From Rickettsiales bacterium (lineage in GTDB: Bacteria > Pseudomonadota > Alphaproteobacteria > Rickettsiales > UBA8987): a stretch of DNA of 5,469 bases. Made by a program: the position numbers and the translations under genes. This document shows positions 1-5,469 of this stretch, piece by piece. The stretch spans positions 12,183-17,651 of the forward strand of contig JAHDHN010000001.1 in assembly GCA_020631295.1 (NCBI GenBank). The letters run 5' to 3'. The stretch's first letter is position 1, and every line of letters starts with the position of its first letter. A model generated the notes under the pieces. It was not told the origin of the DNA, did not search any database, and worked only from the letters and a program-made list of their open reading frames with translations.

Positions 1-81
1 ATTGTAACAAAAGCCGAGTGCGACATCGCACTGGAATGCTTACATCATGTATTTTTACAAGGAAGTGATGATGCGCTATAG
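1..81 (+). CDS. argD: 3' end of probable acetylornithine aminotransferase (partial)
   Basis: The frame is open from base 1 and ends at TAG 79-81, leaving 26 residues that start IVTKAECDIALECLHHVF. This resembles the very C-terminus of ArgD-type class III aminotransferases, where a 'PPL(I/N)(I/V)T..E.D.AL..L' segment closes the protein. ArgD is a cytosolic PLP enzyme that converts N-acetylglutamate semialdehyde to N-acetylornithine in arginine synthesis. The position directly upstream of argF on the same strand supports the call, because argD-argF is a common pair in alphaproteobacteria. No PLP-binding residue lies in the visible part, so the name rests on the short C-terminal match and on context. 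Confidence 0.68.
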   Translation: MVTKAECDIALECLHHVFLQGSDDAL

Positions 82-101
82 CACGGCACCCACTACTACA
101 C

Positions 102-188
102 TCGTCATCCCACGGTTTATCCGTGGGATCTCCTTGCAAGGACACGGCGTGTGTCAGGAGATTCCATGGACAAGCCATGGAATAACGG
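102..188. repeat. Composite palindromic element: two inverted hairpin units around a central hairpin
   Basis: The argD-argF gap (82-205) is mostly palindrome. Hairpin 1 is ATCCCACGG (107-115) with CCGTGGGAT (121-129), a perfect 9-bp stem with a TTTAT loop. Hairpin 2 is ATTCCATGG (161-169) with CCATGGAAT (175-183), also a perfect 9-bp stem, with an ACAAG loop. The whole left arm 102-134 is an inverted copy of the right arm 156-188, with 25 of 33 positions matching, including a perfect ATCTCCT (128-134)/AGGAGAT (156-162). Between the arms, GACAC (141-145) pairs with GTGTC (151-155), and 131-142 is a perfect 12-nt palindrome. The layout resembles BIME/REP-type elements. No T-run follows either stem, so it is not a classical terminator. 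It would be transcribed in an argD-argF message. Confidence 0.8.
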
Positions 189-205
189 ATAGTTAAGGTA
201 AATAC

Positions 206-1096
206 ATGCCCCATTTTATTGATATAAAAGACCATGATGCCACCACGCTGCAGGCGATGATTGACCGTGCGATTGCAATCAAGCAAGAGCGTGCAGCGGG
301 TGAATCGCATCGTGATTTGCTCACGCATAAGCAAGTGGCGATGATCTTTGAAAAATCCTCCACGCGCACACGCATTTCCTTTGAGGTGGGCATTCGTGAG
401 CTGGGCGCTGAGCCGCTGGTGCTCAACAGCAAAGACATGCAGCTAGGCCGTGGCGAAACTGTGGAAGATACCGCCAAAGTGCTCTCGCGCTACGTGGATG
501 CTATTATGCTGCGCTGCAATGCCCACAGCACGCTTGTGGAGCTGGCCGCACATGGCACAGTGCCGGTGATTAACGGCCTGAGTGATTACAGCCACCCGTG
601 CCAGGTGATGACCGATATCATGACCTATCAAGAGCATCGCGGGCCCATTGCAGGCAAAAAAGTAGCGTGGCTGGGCGATGGCAATAACATGGTGACCAGC
701 TGGATGCATGCTGCAGAAGCATTTGGCTTTGCGCTGGTGGTCGCCAGCCCAGAAGCCTATACTACACAAGAGCTTGCAGGCAAAAACACCACCCTCACTA
801 CTGACACTATTGCCGCGGCAACAGATGCAGATTTGGTTACCACTGATACATGGGTGTCTATGGGTGATGCAGATGCAGAGGCGCGCCACGCAGCGCTTGC
901 GCCTTATCAAGTGGATGATGCGCTGATGCAAAAAGCCAAAGACGATGCGCTCTTCATGCATTGCCTGCCGGCCCATCGCGGTGAAGAGGCCACGGCCAGT
1001 GTGATGGACGGCCCGCAATCGGTCATCTTCGACGAGGCCGAAAACCGCCTCCATTGCCAAAAAGCCATCCTGCTGCATTGCTTTGGTGTGTTGTAG
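206..1096 (+). CDS. argF: Ornithine carbamoyltransferase (anabolic)
   Basis: Cytosolic enzyme that makes citrulline from ornithine and carbamoyl phosphate, the sixth step of arginine synthesis. At 296 residues it is complete, slightly shorter than the usual 300-335. Motifs appear in family order: the carbamoyl-phosphate loop SSTRTR at 51-56; HPCQ at 130-133; the second-domain signature LGDGNNM at 156-162; the ornithine-binding DTWVSMG at 214-220, whose SMG loop separates it from aspartate carbamoyltransferase; and HCLPAHRGEE at 252-261 with the catalytic Cys253. ATG 206 is preceded by AAGG (195-198) at 7 nt. The gene lies 124 nt after the argD stop and is probably co-transcribed with it, since I see no convincing promoter in the palindrome-filled gap. 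Its end faces the convergent gene ending at 1104, with no terminator hairpin between them. Confidence 0.97.
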   Translation: MPHFIDIKDHDATTLQAMIDRAIAIKQERAAGESHRDLLTHKQVAMIFEKSSTRTRISFEVGIRELGAEPLVLNSKDMQLGRGETVEDTAKVLSRYVDAIMLRCNAHSTLVELAAHGTVPVINGLSDYSHPCQVMTDIMTYQEHRGPIAGKKVAWLGDGNNMVTSWMHAAEAFGFALVVASPEAYTTQELAGKNTTLTTDTIAAATDADLVTTDTWVSMGDADAEARHAALAPYQVDDALMQKAKDDALFMHCLPAHRGEEATASVMDGPQSVIFDEAENRLHCQKAILLHCFGVL

Positions 1097-1103
1097 TCTC
1101 TTT

Positions 1104-1964
1104 CTATAGTTTCACAGATTTGAACCGAATATAGCGCATGAATTTTTGCTTCGATATGGACGGATCATTATCAACAGCTCTCTCAAAATATATAGCCAAT
1201 GCGCGCTCGGATGCCTGCAGCTTCATTATATGTGGATTAGCCTGATAGAAGTTTTTCATCTTATTCTTTATTATAGGATGTGCCTCAGACAAGCTCTCTA
1301 ATGCCCATAATGCTGATGCCATGGTCAACACATGCAAATAGCGTGTATCATCTTTTTTGCATGCATATCTTTTACATAGATCATCTTGCACCTTATCAGC
1401 CGGATAGCCTTGTGGAACAAAGGATGCATTAAGATACGCATATCTAAGCGCGCTGGCTATATCTGCTTCTTTCTGCCCTTCAAAAGAAGTAAATATATTT
1501 TCTATATAATAATCATCACCCGTGGCAAAAAATGCGCCTATCAACATGTCATTACCACCAGGAAAGGCTTGCGGCTTTAATTGCTTAAGCGGAGGCAGTC
1601 CGCCATCCACCACCTCTTTATATTCTGTATGCACATTATACTGCCTGGCATAGGCGACGGCCTTCTGGCGCTCATCCATAAGATAGAGCAATTTGCTGTA
1701 AAAGATTTGCTGTGGCTTTGAGGTAATCTTTTTCTGCAGCACCACGTCAAACGCATTATCTTGCAACCATAGCCCACCCAAAAAACCATAGACAGATAAT
1801 GGCAACTCATCACGCGGCACTTCATCAATAACATCCAACACATATTGCACACATTTTTCATGCTTCTGCTTATAATAACCATTCATACAGCCCGCCTTTT
1901 CAAGCGCGGATGCTGAGACTAATTGCGCGGCCGCCGCAATGATAATTATTGCTATTTTCTTCAT
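1104..1964 (-). CDS. Secreted protein of unknown function, 286 aa
   Basis: I do not recognise this family. The N-terminus is a clear Sec signal peptide: MKK, a hydrophobic stretch at about 4-17, and a likely signal peptidase I site after SASA (residue 20). There is no lipobox and no other membrane segment, so the mature protein of about 266 residues is probably periplasmic or exported. It has four cysteines, at 26, 38, 197 and 202, which could form two disulfides (26-38 and 197-202). The rest looks mainly helical, with a distinctive central stretch NDMLIGAFFATGDDYYIENI (138-157) and a basic C-terminus. The start is well supported: AAGGAG (1971-1976) lies 6 nt before ATG 1964. It has its own promoter and is a single-gene unit. 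Base composition is richer in A+T than argF in the lines I counted (about 38-47% versus 43-62% G+C). Real as a gene; function unknown. Confidence 0.88.
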   Translation of the reverse strand: MKKIAIIIIAAAAQLVSASALEKAGCMNGYYKQKHEKCVQYVLDVIDEVPRDELPLSVYGFLGGLWLQDNAFDVVLQKKITSKPQQIFYSKLLYLMDERQKAVAYARQYNVHTEYKEVVDGGLPPLKQLKPQAFPGGNDMLIGAFFATGDDYYIENIFTSFEGQKEADIASALRYAYLNASFVPQGYPADKVQDDLCKRYACKKDDTRYLHVLTMASALWALESLSEAHPIIKNKMKNFYQANPHIMKLQASERALAIYFERAVDNDPSISKQKFMRYIRFKSVKL

Positions 1965-1991
1965 GACATTCTCCTTAATTGAATATCGTTC

Positions 1992-2020
1992 ATTATTTAA
2001 CCAAATAACATGAAGGTCAA
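1992..2020 (-). promoter_or_regulatory. Sigma70-type promoter of the secreted-protein gene
   Basis: Read on the - strand, TTGACC (2020-2015) and AATAAT (1997-1992) each match the -35 and -10 consensus at 5 of 6 positions and are separated by an ideal 17 nt. Transcription would start near 1985, giving a leader of about 20 nt that contains the AAGGAG ribosome site before ATG 1964. The promoter lies in the 106-nt gap after the carbonic-anhydrase-like gene, so the downstream gene need not rely on read-through. No clear operator is visible. Confidence 0.65.
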
Positions 2021-2070
2021 GTGTTAATTGATCACTGTTTATTTACTGGAATGGGTTTTTGTAGGACGCT

Positions 2071-2589
2071 CTACTTATACTCACCCGCCAAGCGTACATA
2101 ATTATCGGCAGAGATGGGGATGAAGTCGATTTCGGCTTGGCGCATCGGGCGGAAAAATTTAGCTGGGTTTCCAGCCCATATTTCACCTTTTTTTACCACC
2201 TTATTTGGCGGCACCATAGCACCGGCAGCCACCATGCCACCTTCTTCGACCACCACGCCGTCCATGAGGGTGGCGTGCATGCCAATAAAGCTATTATCCT
2301 GCACCTCGCAGGCATGCAGCAAGGCGCTGTGGCCGATGGTCACGCCATCGCCAATGGTGGTAGGGCCAGTCTTACGCGTCACATGAATCACCGTGCCGTC
2401 TTGAATATTGGTGCGCGCACCAATGCGGATCGTGTTTACATCACCACGCACCACACAGCCAAACCAAAGATTGGTCTGCTCGCCCATATGCACATCACCA
2501 ATCACCACACTGCCAGGTGCCAAAAAGCAACTCTCCGCAATAGTGGGCATAATATGTTTATAAGGAAGGATGATGGGTGATTGTGTCAT
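2071..2589 (-). CDS. Gamma-class carbonic anhydrase-like hexapeptide-repeat protein
   Basis: A 172-residue left-handed beta-helix protein of the YrdA/PaaY/CaiE gamma-carbonic-anhydrase-like family; members form trimers with a metal at the subunit interface. Hexapeptide turns run from about residue 18 to 135 (for example IGDVHMGEQTNLWFGCVVRG, 30-49). The residues matching the zinc ligands of archaeal Cam are present: His69 (VIHV), His87 and His92 (IGHSALLHAC). The usual Arg48, Asp50 and Gln63 are also there. This supports metal binding, but many relatives of this short type have no proven CO2-hydration activity, so the physiological role is open. A C-terminal helix with NPAKFFRPM (141-149) is typical. 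ATG 2589 has an AAGGG site (2602-2598) 8 nt upstream. It is separated from ilvC by a terminator and 395 nt, so it is probably its own unit; no convincing promoter was found, and no terminator is seen after its stop. Confidence 0.93.
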   Translation of the reverse strand: MTQSPIILPYKHIMPTIAESCFLAPGSVVIGDVHMGEQTNLWFGCVVRGDVNTIRIGARTNIQDGTVIHVTRKTGPTTIGDGVTIGHSALLHACEVQDNSFIGMHATLMDGVVVEEGGMVAAGAMVPPNKVVKKGEIWAGNPAKFFRPMRQAEIDFIPISADNYVRLAGEYK

Positions 2590-2645
2590 GGTTTTTACCC
2601 TTCTAGTGCAACACTTAACAATTCACAATTTACGTTTCCTGCGAC

Positions 2646-2712
2646 TTGACCACAGGATCAAATCTAACGGTTATGCTGTCTCACTATTTGACCCTGTGGT
2701 TAAACCACAGGG
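2646..2712. repeat. Competing inverted repeats upstream of the carbonic-anhydrase-like gene
   Basis: Two mutually exclusive pairings share one arm. The long one joins TTGACCACAGGATCAAAT (2646-2663) with ATTTGACCCTGTGGTTAA (2686-2703), matching at 16 of 18 positions across a 22-nt spacer. The short one joins CCCTGTGGT (2692-2700) with ACCACAGGG (2704-2712), a perfect 9-bp stem with a 3-nt loop. A six-T run follows at 2720-2725 on the + strand after a 7-nt gap, too far for a normal terminator. If the carbonic-anhydrase-like gene is transcribed from further upstream, these structures lie in its 5' leader. Function is not established. Confidence 0.6.
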
Positions 2713-2748
2713 AACAGTGTTTTTTGTGAATTATTATAATAATTTCAT

Positions 2749-2872
2749 TTAACAATTCTTTGCAATCCCTGACAAGCGCAGCGCAGATCGGGGATCCAGG
2801 GTTAACAAGCACTATTTATCATTTCGCTCTGGGCCCTCGCTTTCGCAAGGGCTTCAAGATAGAAATTGTTAA
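2749..2872. repeat. Palindromic patch bounded by inverted TTAACAATT
   Basis: TTAACAATT at 2749-2757 is repeated inverted as AATTGTTAA at 2864-2872; another direct copy is at 2615-2623. Inside are two hairpins. ATCCCTGA (2765-2772) pairs with TCGGGGAT (2788-2795), with one G-T pair, around a loop containing GCGCAGCGC. GCCCTCGC (2833-2840) pairs with GCAAGGGC (2845-2852), with one mismatch. The ATCCC...GGGATC core resembles the short palindromic repeats scattered between genes in many alphaproteobacteria and the hairpin at 107-129. It could be a small non-autonomous insertion about 124 bp long, but the terminal repeat is short and no target duplication is evident. With the flanking repeats and terminator, it accounts for most of the 2590-2984 gap, in which I support no gene. 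Confidence 0.45.
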
Positions 2873-2926
2873 CTAAAATAACTATAATTAATCTTACCTT
2901 AGCACTCAAAAAGTTTTCCACCACAT

Positions 2927-2959
2927 AAAAAAAGGCGCCTGCAATGAGGCGCCTTTTTT
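2927..2959 (-). terminator. Rho-independent terminator after ilvC
   Basis: AGGCGCC (2947-2953) pairs perfectly with GGCGCCT (2934-2940) around a 6-nt loop, and the stem extends into flanking T and A runs. Read on the - strand, it lies about 25 nt beyond the ilvC stop and ends in seven U (2933-2927). The T-run at 2954-2959 makes it symmetric, so it could also stop + strand transcription entering the ilv genes from the left. It closes the ilvB-ilvN-ilvC unit and insulates the carbonic-anhydrase-like gene from it. Confidence 0.93.
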
Positions 2960-2984
2960 GAGTTTCTGAAAAGAACAACGTAGT

Positions 2985-4004
2985 TTACGCTGCTTCTTTG
3001 TCTACCAGCTTGTTCTTGGCAATCCATGGCATCATCGCGCGTAATTCAGCACCGGTTTTTTCCAACTGATGCTTGTTAGACGCCTCACGCCATGCTTTAA
3101 GCTGTGGCGCACCTTTTTTACTGTCTGCAATAAACTCACGTGCAAATTCACCCGACTGGATACGCTCCAGCGCTACTTTCATAGCTTTCTTAGCTTCTGC
3201 TGTGATTACCTCTGGACCGGTGCGGAAATCACCATATTCCGCTGTGTTAGAGATAGAATAGCGCATATTGGCCATACCACCTTCATAGATAAGGTCTACA
3301 ATCAGCTTCATTTCATGCAGGCATTCAAAATACGCCATCTCTGGCGGATAACCGGCTTCTGTGAGTGTCTCAAACCCAGCTTGCATCAGAGCAGTTACAC
3401 CACCACAAAGCACGGCTTGCTCACCGAACAAATCAGTTTCACACTCATCCTTAAACGTAGTTTCAATAATACCAGAACGGCCACCACCCACGCCAGACGC
3501 GTATGACAAGGCTGTTTGCAACGCATTTCCTGTAGCATCTTGATGCACAGCCACCAAGCAGGGCACACCGCCACCACGTGCATATTCACCACGCACTGTG
3601 TGGCCTGGGCCTTTTGGCGCTACCATGAACACATCCACATTTGCAGGTGCTTTGATAAAATCAAAATGCACATTCAGGCCATGTGCAAAGGCAAGGGCGG
3701 CACCGTCTTTCAAATGTGGTGCAATTTCTTCTGCATATACATCTGCCTGATACTCATCCGGCACCAAAATCATTACGACATCTGCGTCTTTTGTTGCTTC
3801 TGCAGGTGTTTTTACCGTAAGGCCAGCCGCTTCTGCTTTTGCTACGCTAGAAGAGCTAGGGCGCAAACCAACCGTTATGTTCGACACACCACTGTCTTTC
3901 AAATTCAGCGCATGCGCATGGCCTTGGCTGCCATAGCCAATAATCGCTACATTCTTGCCTTGAATGATGCCTAAATCTGCATCTTTATCGTAATATACCT
4001 TCAT
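2985..4004 (-). CDS. ilvC: Ketol-acid reductoisomerase (NADP+), class I
   Basis: Converts 2-acetolactate or 2-aceto-2-hydroxybutyrate to the dihydroxy acids using Mg2+ and NADPH; second common step of branched-chain amino acid synthesis, in the cytosol. At 339 residues it has the standard class I (short form) length. The N-terminal Rossmann domain carries GYGSQG at 23-28, and Arg48 with the serines at 50-53 in the following loop fits NADPH use. His108 lies in AFAHGLNVHF, and PKGPGHTVR is at 130-138. The C-terminal knotted helical domain has the metal and substrate residues Asp191 and Glu195 (DLFGE), Glu227 and Glu231 (ECLHE), and Ser252 (SISNTAEYGD). ATG 4004 has an AAGGA site (4016-4012) 7 nt upstream. 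It starts 30 nt after the ilvN stop and is the last gene of the unit. Confidence 0.98.
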   Translation of the reverse strand: MKVYYDKDADLGIIQGKNVAIIGYGSQGHAHALNLKDSGVSNITVGLRPSSSSVAKAEAAGLTVKTPAEATKDADVVMILVPDEYQADVYAEEIAPHLKDGAALAFAHGLNVHFDFIKAPANVDVFMVAPKGPGHTVRGEYARGGGVPCLVAVHQDATGNALQTALSYASGVGGGRSGIIETTFKDECETDLFGEQAVLCGGVTALMQAGFETLTEAGYPPEMAYFECLHEMKLIVDLIYEGGMANMRYSISNTAEYGDFRTGPEVITAEAKKAMKVALERIQSGEFAREFIADSKKGAPQLKAWREASNKHQLEKTGAELRAMMPWIAKNKLVDKEAA

Positions 4005-4034
4005 CTGTATTTCCTTCTAATCGGTTATATTAAT

Positions 4035-4586
4035 CTATTCACTCTCAATCGTACGCGCGCCTTTAGCCATGGCTGTTGCACCCGTACGTGATAATTCTGC
4101 AATACCCAGCGGCTGCATGCGCTCTACAAAATGATCCAAATTCTCCGGCGCGTCGGAGAGCTCGAAAATATAGGAAGTTGGGCTAGAGTCAATAATGCGT
4201 GCGTTAAATTGTTCTGCTATAGATGCTGCTTCTTTTCGCACCGCTTCATCTTCGTTAATAATTTTCACCAACAACGCACCACGTGCCACAAAGGGGCTTT
4301 CTTCTGTGAGGTTATGCACCTGATGCACCGGCACCAAACGCAGCAGCAGCTCCATGATATGTGCAATGATGCTTGGCTTGGCATTGGTGGTGATGGTGAT
4401 GCGGGATAGATGATCTTGATGATCAATCTCACTCACTGTCAGGCTACGAATATTATAACCACGGCTGGAGAACAGGCCAATCACACGGCCCAGCACACCA
4501 AATTCATTATCCACCAGCAATGCAATCACATATTCCTTTGGTGCATCCTGGTTTTCTTGAATTTCATAGGCAGCTTTAGTGTTCAT
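4035..4586 (-). CDS. ilvN: Acetolactate synthase small (regulatory) subunit
   Basis: Regulatory partner of the large subunit encoded just upstream; it raises catalytic activity and confers feedback inhibition, usually by valine. Length is 183 residues, close to the usual 160-180, with about 17 extra N-terminal residues compared with E. coli IlvH. An ACT domain spans about 18-92, with VDNEFGVLGRVIGLFSSRGY at 25-44 followed by NIRSLTV. Asn27, Gly30 and Asn45 align with E. coli IlvH Asn11, Gly14 and Asn29, known to matter for valine binding. A C-terminal ALS_ss_C-type domain follows and ends in the conserved RTGATA (167-172). ATG 4586 has a GGAGG site (4596-4592) 5 nt upstream that abuts the ilvB stop; the gap is only 10 nt, so the two subunits are probably translationally linked. 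Often named ilvH in other genomes. Confidence 0.97.
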   Translation of the reverse strand: MNTKAAYEIQENQDAPKEYVIALLVDNEFGVLGRVIGLFSSRGYNIRSLTVSEIDHQDHLSRITITTNAKPSIIAHIMELLLRLVPVHQVHNLTEESPFVARGALLVKIINEDEAVRKEAASIAEQFNARIIDSSPTSYIFELSDAPENLDHFVERMQPLGIAELSRTGATAMAKGARTIESE

Positions 4587-4596
4587 AATCGCCTCC

Positions 4597-5469
4597 CTAT
4601 ACCTGTGAGCGTGAAAGTGCTTCGTCCACTTCCACCACCGTATCTGGATTTAGTTTCATATCATAATGCGCAGCGCCAGCTGGAATCATTGGATATACAT
4701 TCTCAGCCTTATCTACCACCATGTCCAGCACCACCGGGCCGTCATGATCCAAAAATTCGGCAATCGCCGCGTCCACATTTGCCGGATTCGTCTCACGCAT
4801 GCCTTTAATGCCGAAGCTCTCCGCCAGCGCTATAAAATCAGGCAGCGCCTCCATGTAACTTTCCGAGTGGCGGTCCCCATGGAACAGCTCCTGCCACTGG
4901 CGCACCATACCCATATAGCCGTTATTGAGGATAATCAGCTTCACCGGCAAACGATATTGCAGAATGGTAGACAGCTCCTGAATATTCATCAAAATACTGG
5001 CCTCACCCGATACACATACCACGCATTTTTCTGGGTTCCCAATTTGCGTACCCACCGCTGCTGGCAAGCCATACCCCATGGTACCCAAACCGCCCGATGT
5101 CATCCAACGGCGTGGCTTAGGGAAATCAATAAATTGCGCTGCCCACATTTGGTGCTGCCCTACATCGGTAGACATGTAAAAGTCACCGCGCTCATTCAGT
5201 GCTTTGTTCAAACGCTCAAGCGCATATTGCGGCTTCACCGTCTCATCCGAATGCTTATATTGGAAGGATTTTGCCTCACGCCAGCCTTCAATTTGCTGCC
5301 ACCACGCATCCAAATCCGCTTTGTTCGGCGTAATATTCTCTTCTTTCCAAATGCTTAAGAAGCGTTTGAGTACAGAGGCCGCATCACCCACCACCGGCAC
5401 ATCTACCTTAATGATCTTATTGATAGACGAAGCATCCACATCCACATGGATCTTCTTAGAATTGGCCGA
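4597..5469 (-). CDS. ilvB: Acetolactate synthase large (catalytic) subunit, 3' part
   Basis: TPP- and FAD-dependent enzyme that condenses two pyruvates, or pyruvate with 2-oxobutyrate; first common step of branched-chain amino acid synthesis. The frame stays open to the right edge (SANSKKIH precedes VDVDASSINK), so the visible 290 residues are the C-terminal half of a protein of about 580. Present are the end of the central FAD-type domain (VDVDASSINKIIKVDVPVVG) and the TPP domain: DVGQHQMW (fragment residues 102-109), TSGGLGTMGYGLPAA (124-138), the cofactor motif GEAS...NN (155-158 and 182-183), and YMGMVRQWQELFHG. The usual GDG of the TPP motif reads GEA, which I remember as normal in alphaproteobacterial IlvB. 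It ends at TAG 4599-4597, 10 nt before ilvN. The promoter and any attenuator are outside the window. Called ilvI in some genomes. Confidence 0.97.
   Translation of the reverse strand, partial: SANSKKIHVDVDASSINKIIKVDVPVVGDAASVLKRFLSIWKEENITPNKADLDAWWQQIEGWREAKSFQYKHSDETVKPQYALERLNKALNERGDFYMSTDVGQHQMWAAQFIDFPKPRRWMTSGGLGTMGYGLPAAVGTQIGNPEKCVVCVSGEASILMNIQELSTILQYRLPVKLIILNNGYMGMVRQWQELFHGDRHSESYMEALPDFIALAESFGIKGMRETNPANVDAAIAEFLDHDGPVVLDMVVDKAENVYPMIPAGAAHYDMKLNPDTVVEVDEALSRSQV

Noticed and set aside
107..129. Hairpin after argD as an intrinsic terminator
   Set aside because: The stem is strong, but CTCCTTGC follows instead of a T-run, and it is part of a larger inverted repeat.
443..1078. 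Long - strand open frame (211 codons) opposite argF
   Set aside because: It lies wholly within argF, which has all family motifs; the translation is rich in His, Cys and Ile as expected for a shadow frame.
2692..2725. Hairpin plus T6 as a + strand terminator
   Set aside because: Seven bases separate the stem from the T-run and there is no + strand gene upstream to terminate.
2735..2740. Perfect TATAAT on the + strand
   Set aside because: No -35 sequence lies 16-18 nt upstream and no gene follows on that strand; the region is simply A+T-rich.
2570..2752. A 60-codon + strand reading frame with a GGAAGG sequence before its ATG
   Set aside because: It begins inside the carbonic-anhydrase-like gene and runs through the inverted repeats at 2646-2712; its translation has no protein-like features.
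4666..5358. Long + strand open frame (230 codons) opposite ilvB
   Set aside because: It is antisense to a clearly conserved enzyme and its translation has the His/Arg/Leu-rich look of a shadow frame.
5443..5445. GTG as the start of the acetolactate synthase large subunit
   Set aside because: The frame continues to the window edge with family-like residues, and the N-terminal half of the enzyme is missing, so this is an internal codon.

Overview
The window looks like ordinary chromosomal, amino-acid-biosynthesis DNA from a Gram-negative bacterium, most likely an alphaproteobacterium. Three things point there: the order argD-argF; an ilvB-ilvN-ilvC cluster whose large subunit has a GEAS cofactor motif (as I remember from alphaproteobacterial IlvB) instead of the usual GDGS; and intergenic palindromes of the ATCCC...GGGAT type. 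I cannot name a genus. No plasmid, phage, CRISPR or transposase gene is visible.

Left part, + strand (1-1096): the last 26 codons of a gene that fits the C-terminus of argD, a 124-nt gap filled by an unusual composite palindrome, then a complete argF (ornithine carbamoyltransferase). Together they belong to arginine synthesis.

Middle part, - strand (1104-2589): an unrecognised secreted protein of 286 residues with its own good sigma70-type promoter, ending only 7 nt from the end of the convergent argF. Upstream of it lies a complete gamma-class carbonic anhydrase-like gene. The 395-nt gap 2590-2984 holds no gene I can support. It contains competing inverted repeats, a second palindromic patch bounded by TTAACAATT repeats, and a strong terminator.

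Right part, - strand (2985-5469): ilvB (3' part only) - ilvN - ilvC, read leftward with gaps of 10 and 30 nt and ended by the terminator at 2927-2959. They encode acetolactate synthase (catalytic and regulatory subunits) and ketol-acid reductoisomerase, the first two steps common to valine, leucine and isoleucine synthesis. The ilv promoter and any leader attenuator lie beyond the right edge.

I do not see an undescribed multi-gene system. The most interesting signal is non-coding: the argD-argF gap carries two inverted copies of one hairpin unit that differ by compensatory base-pair changes.
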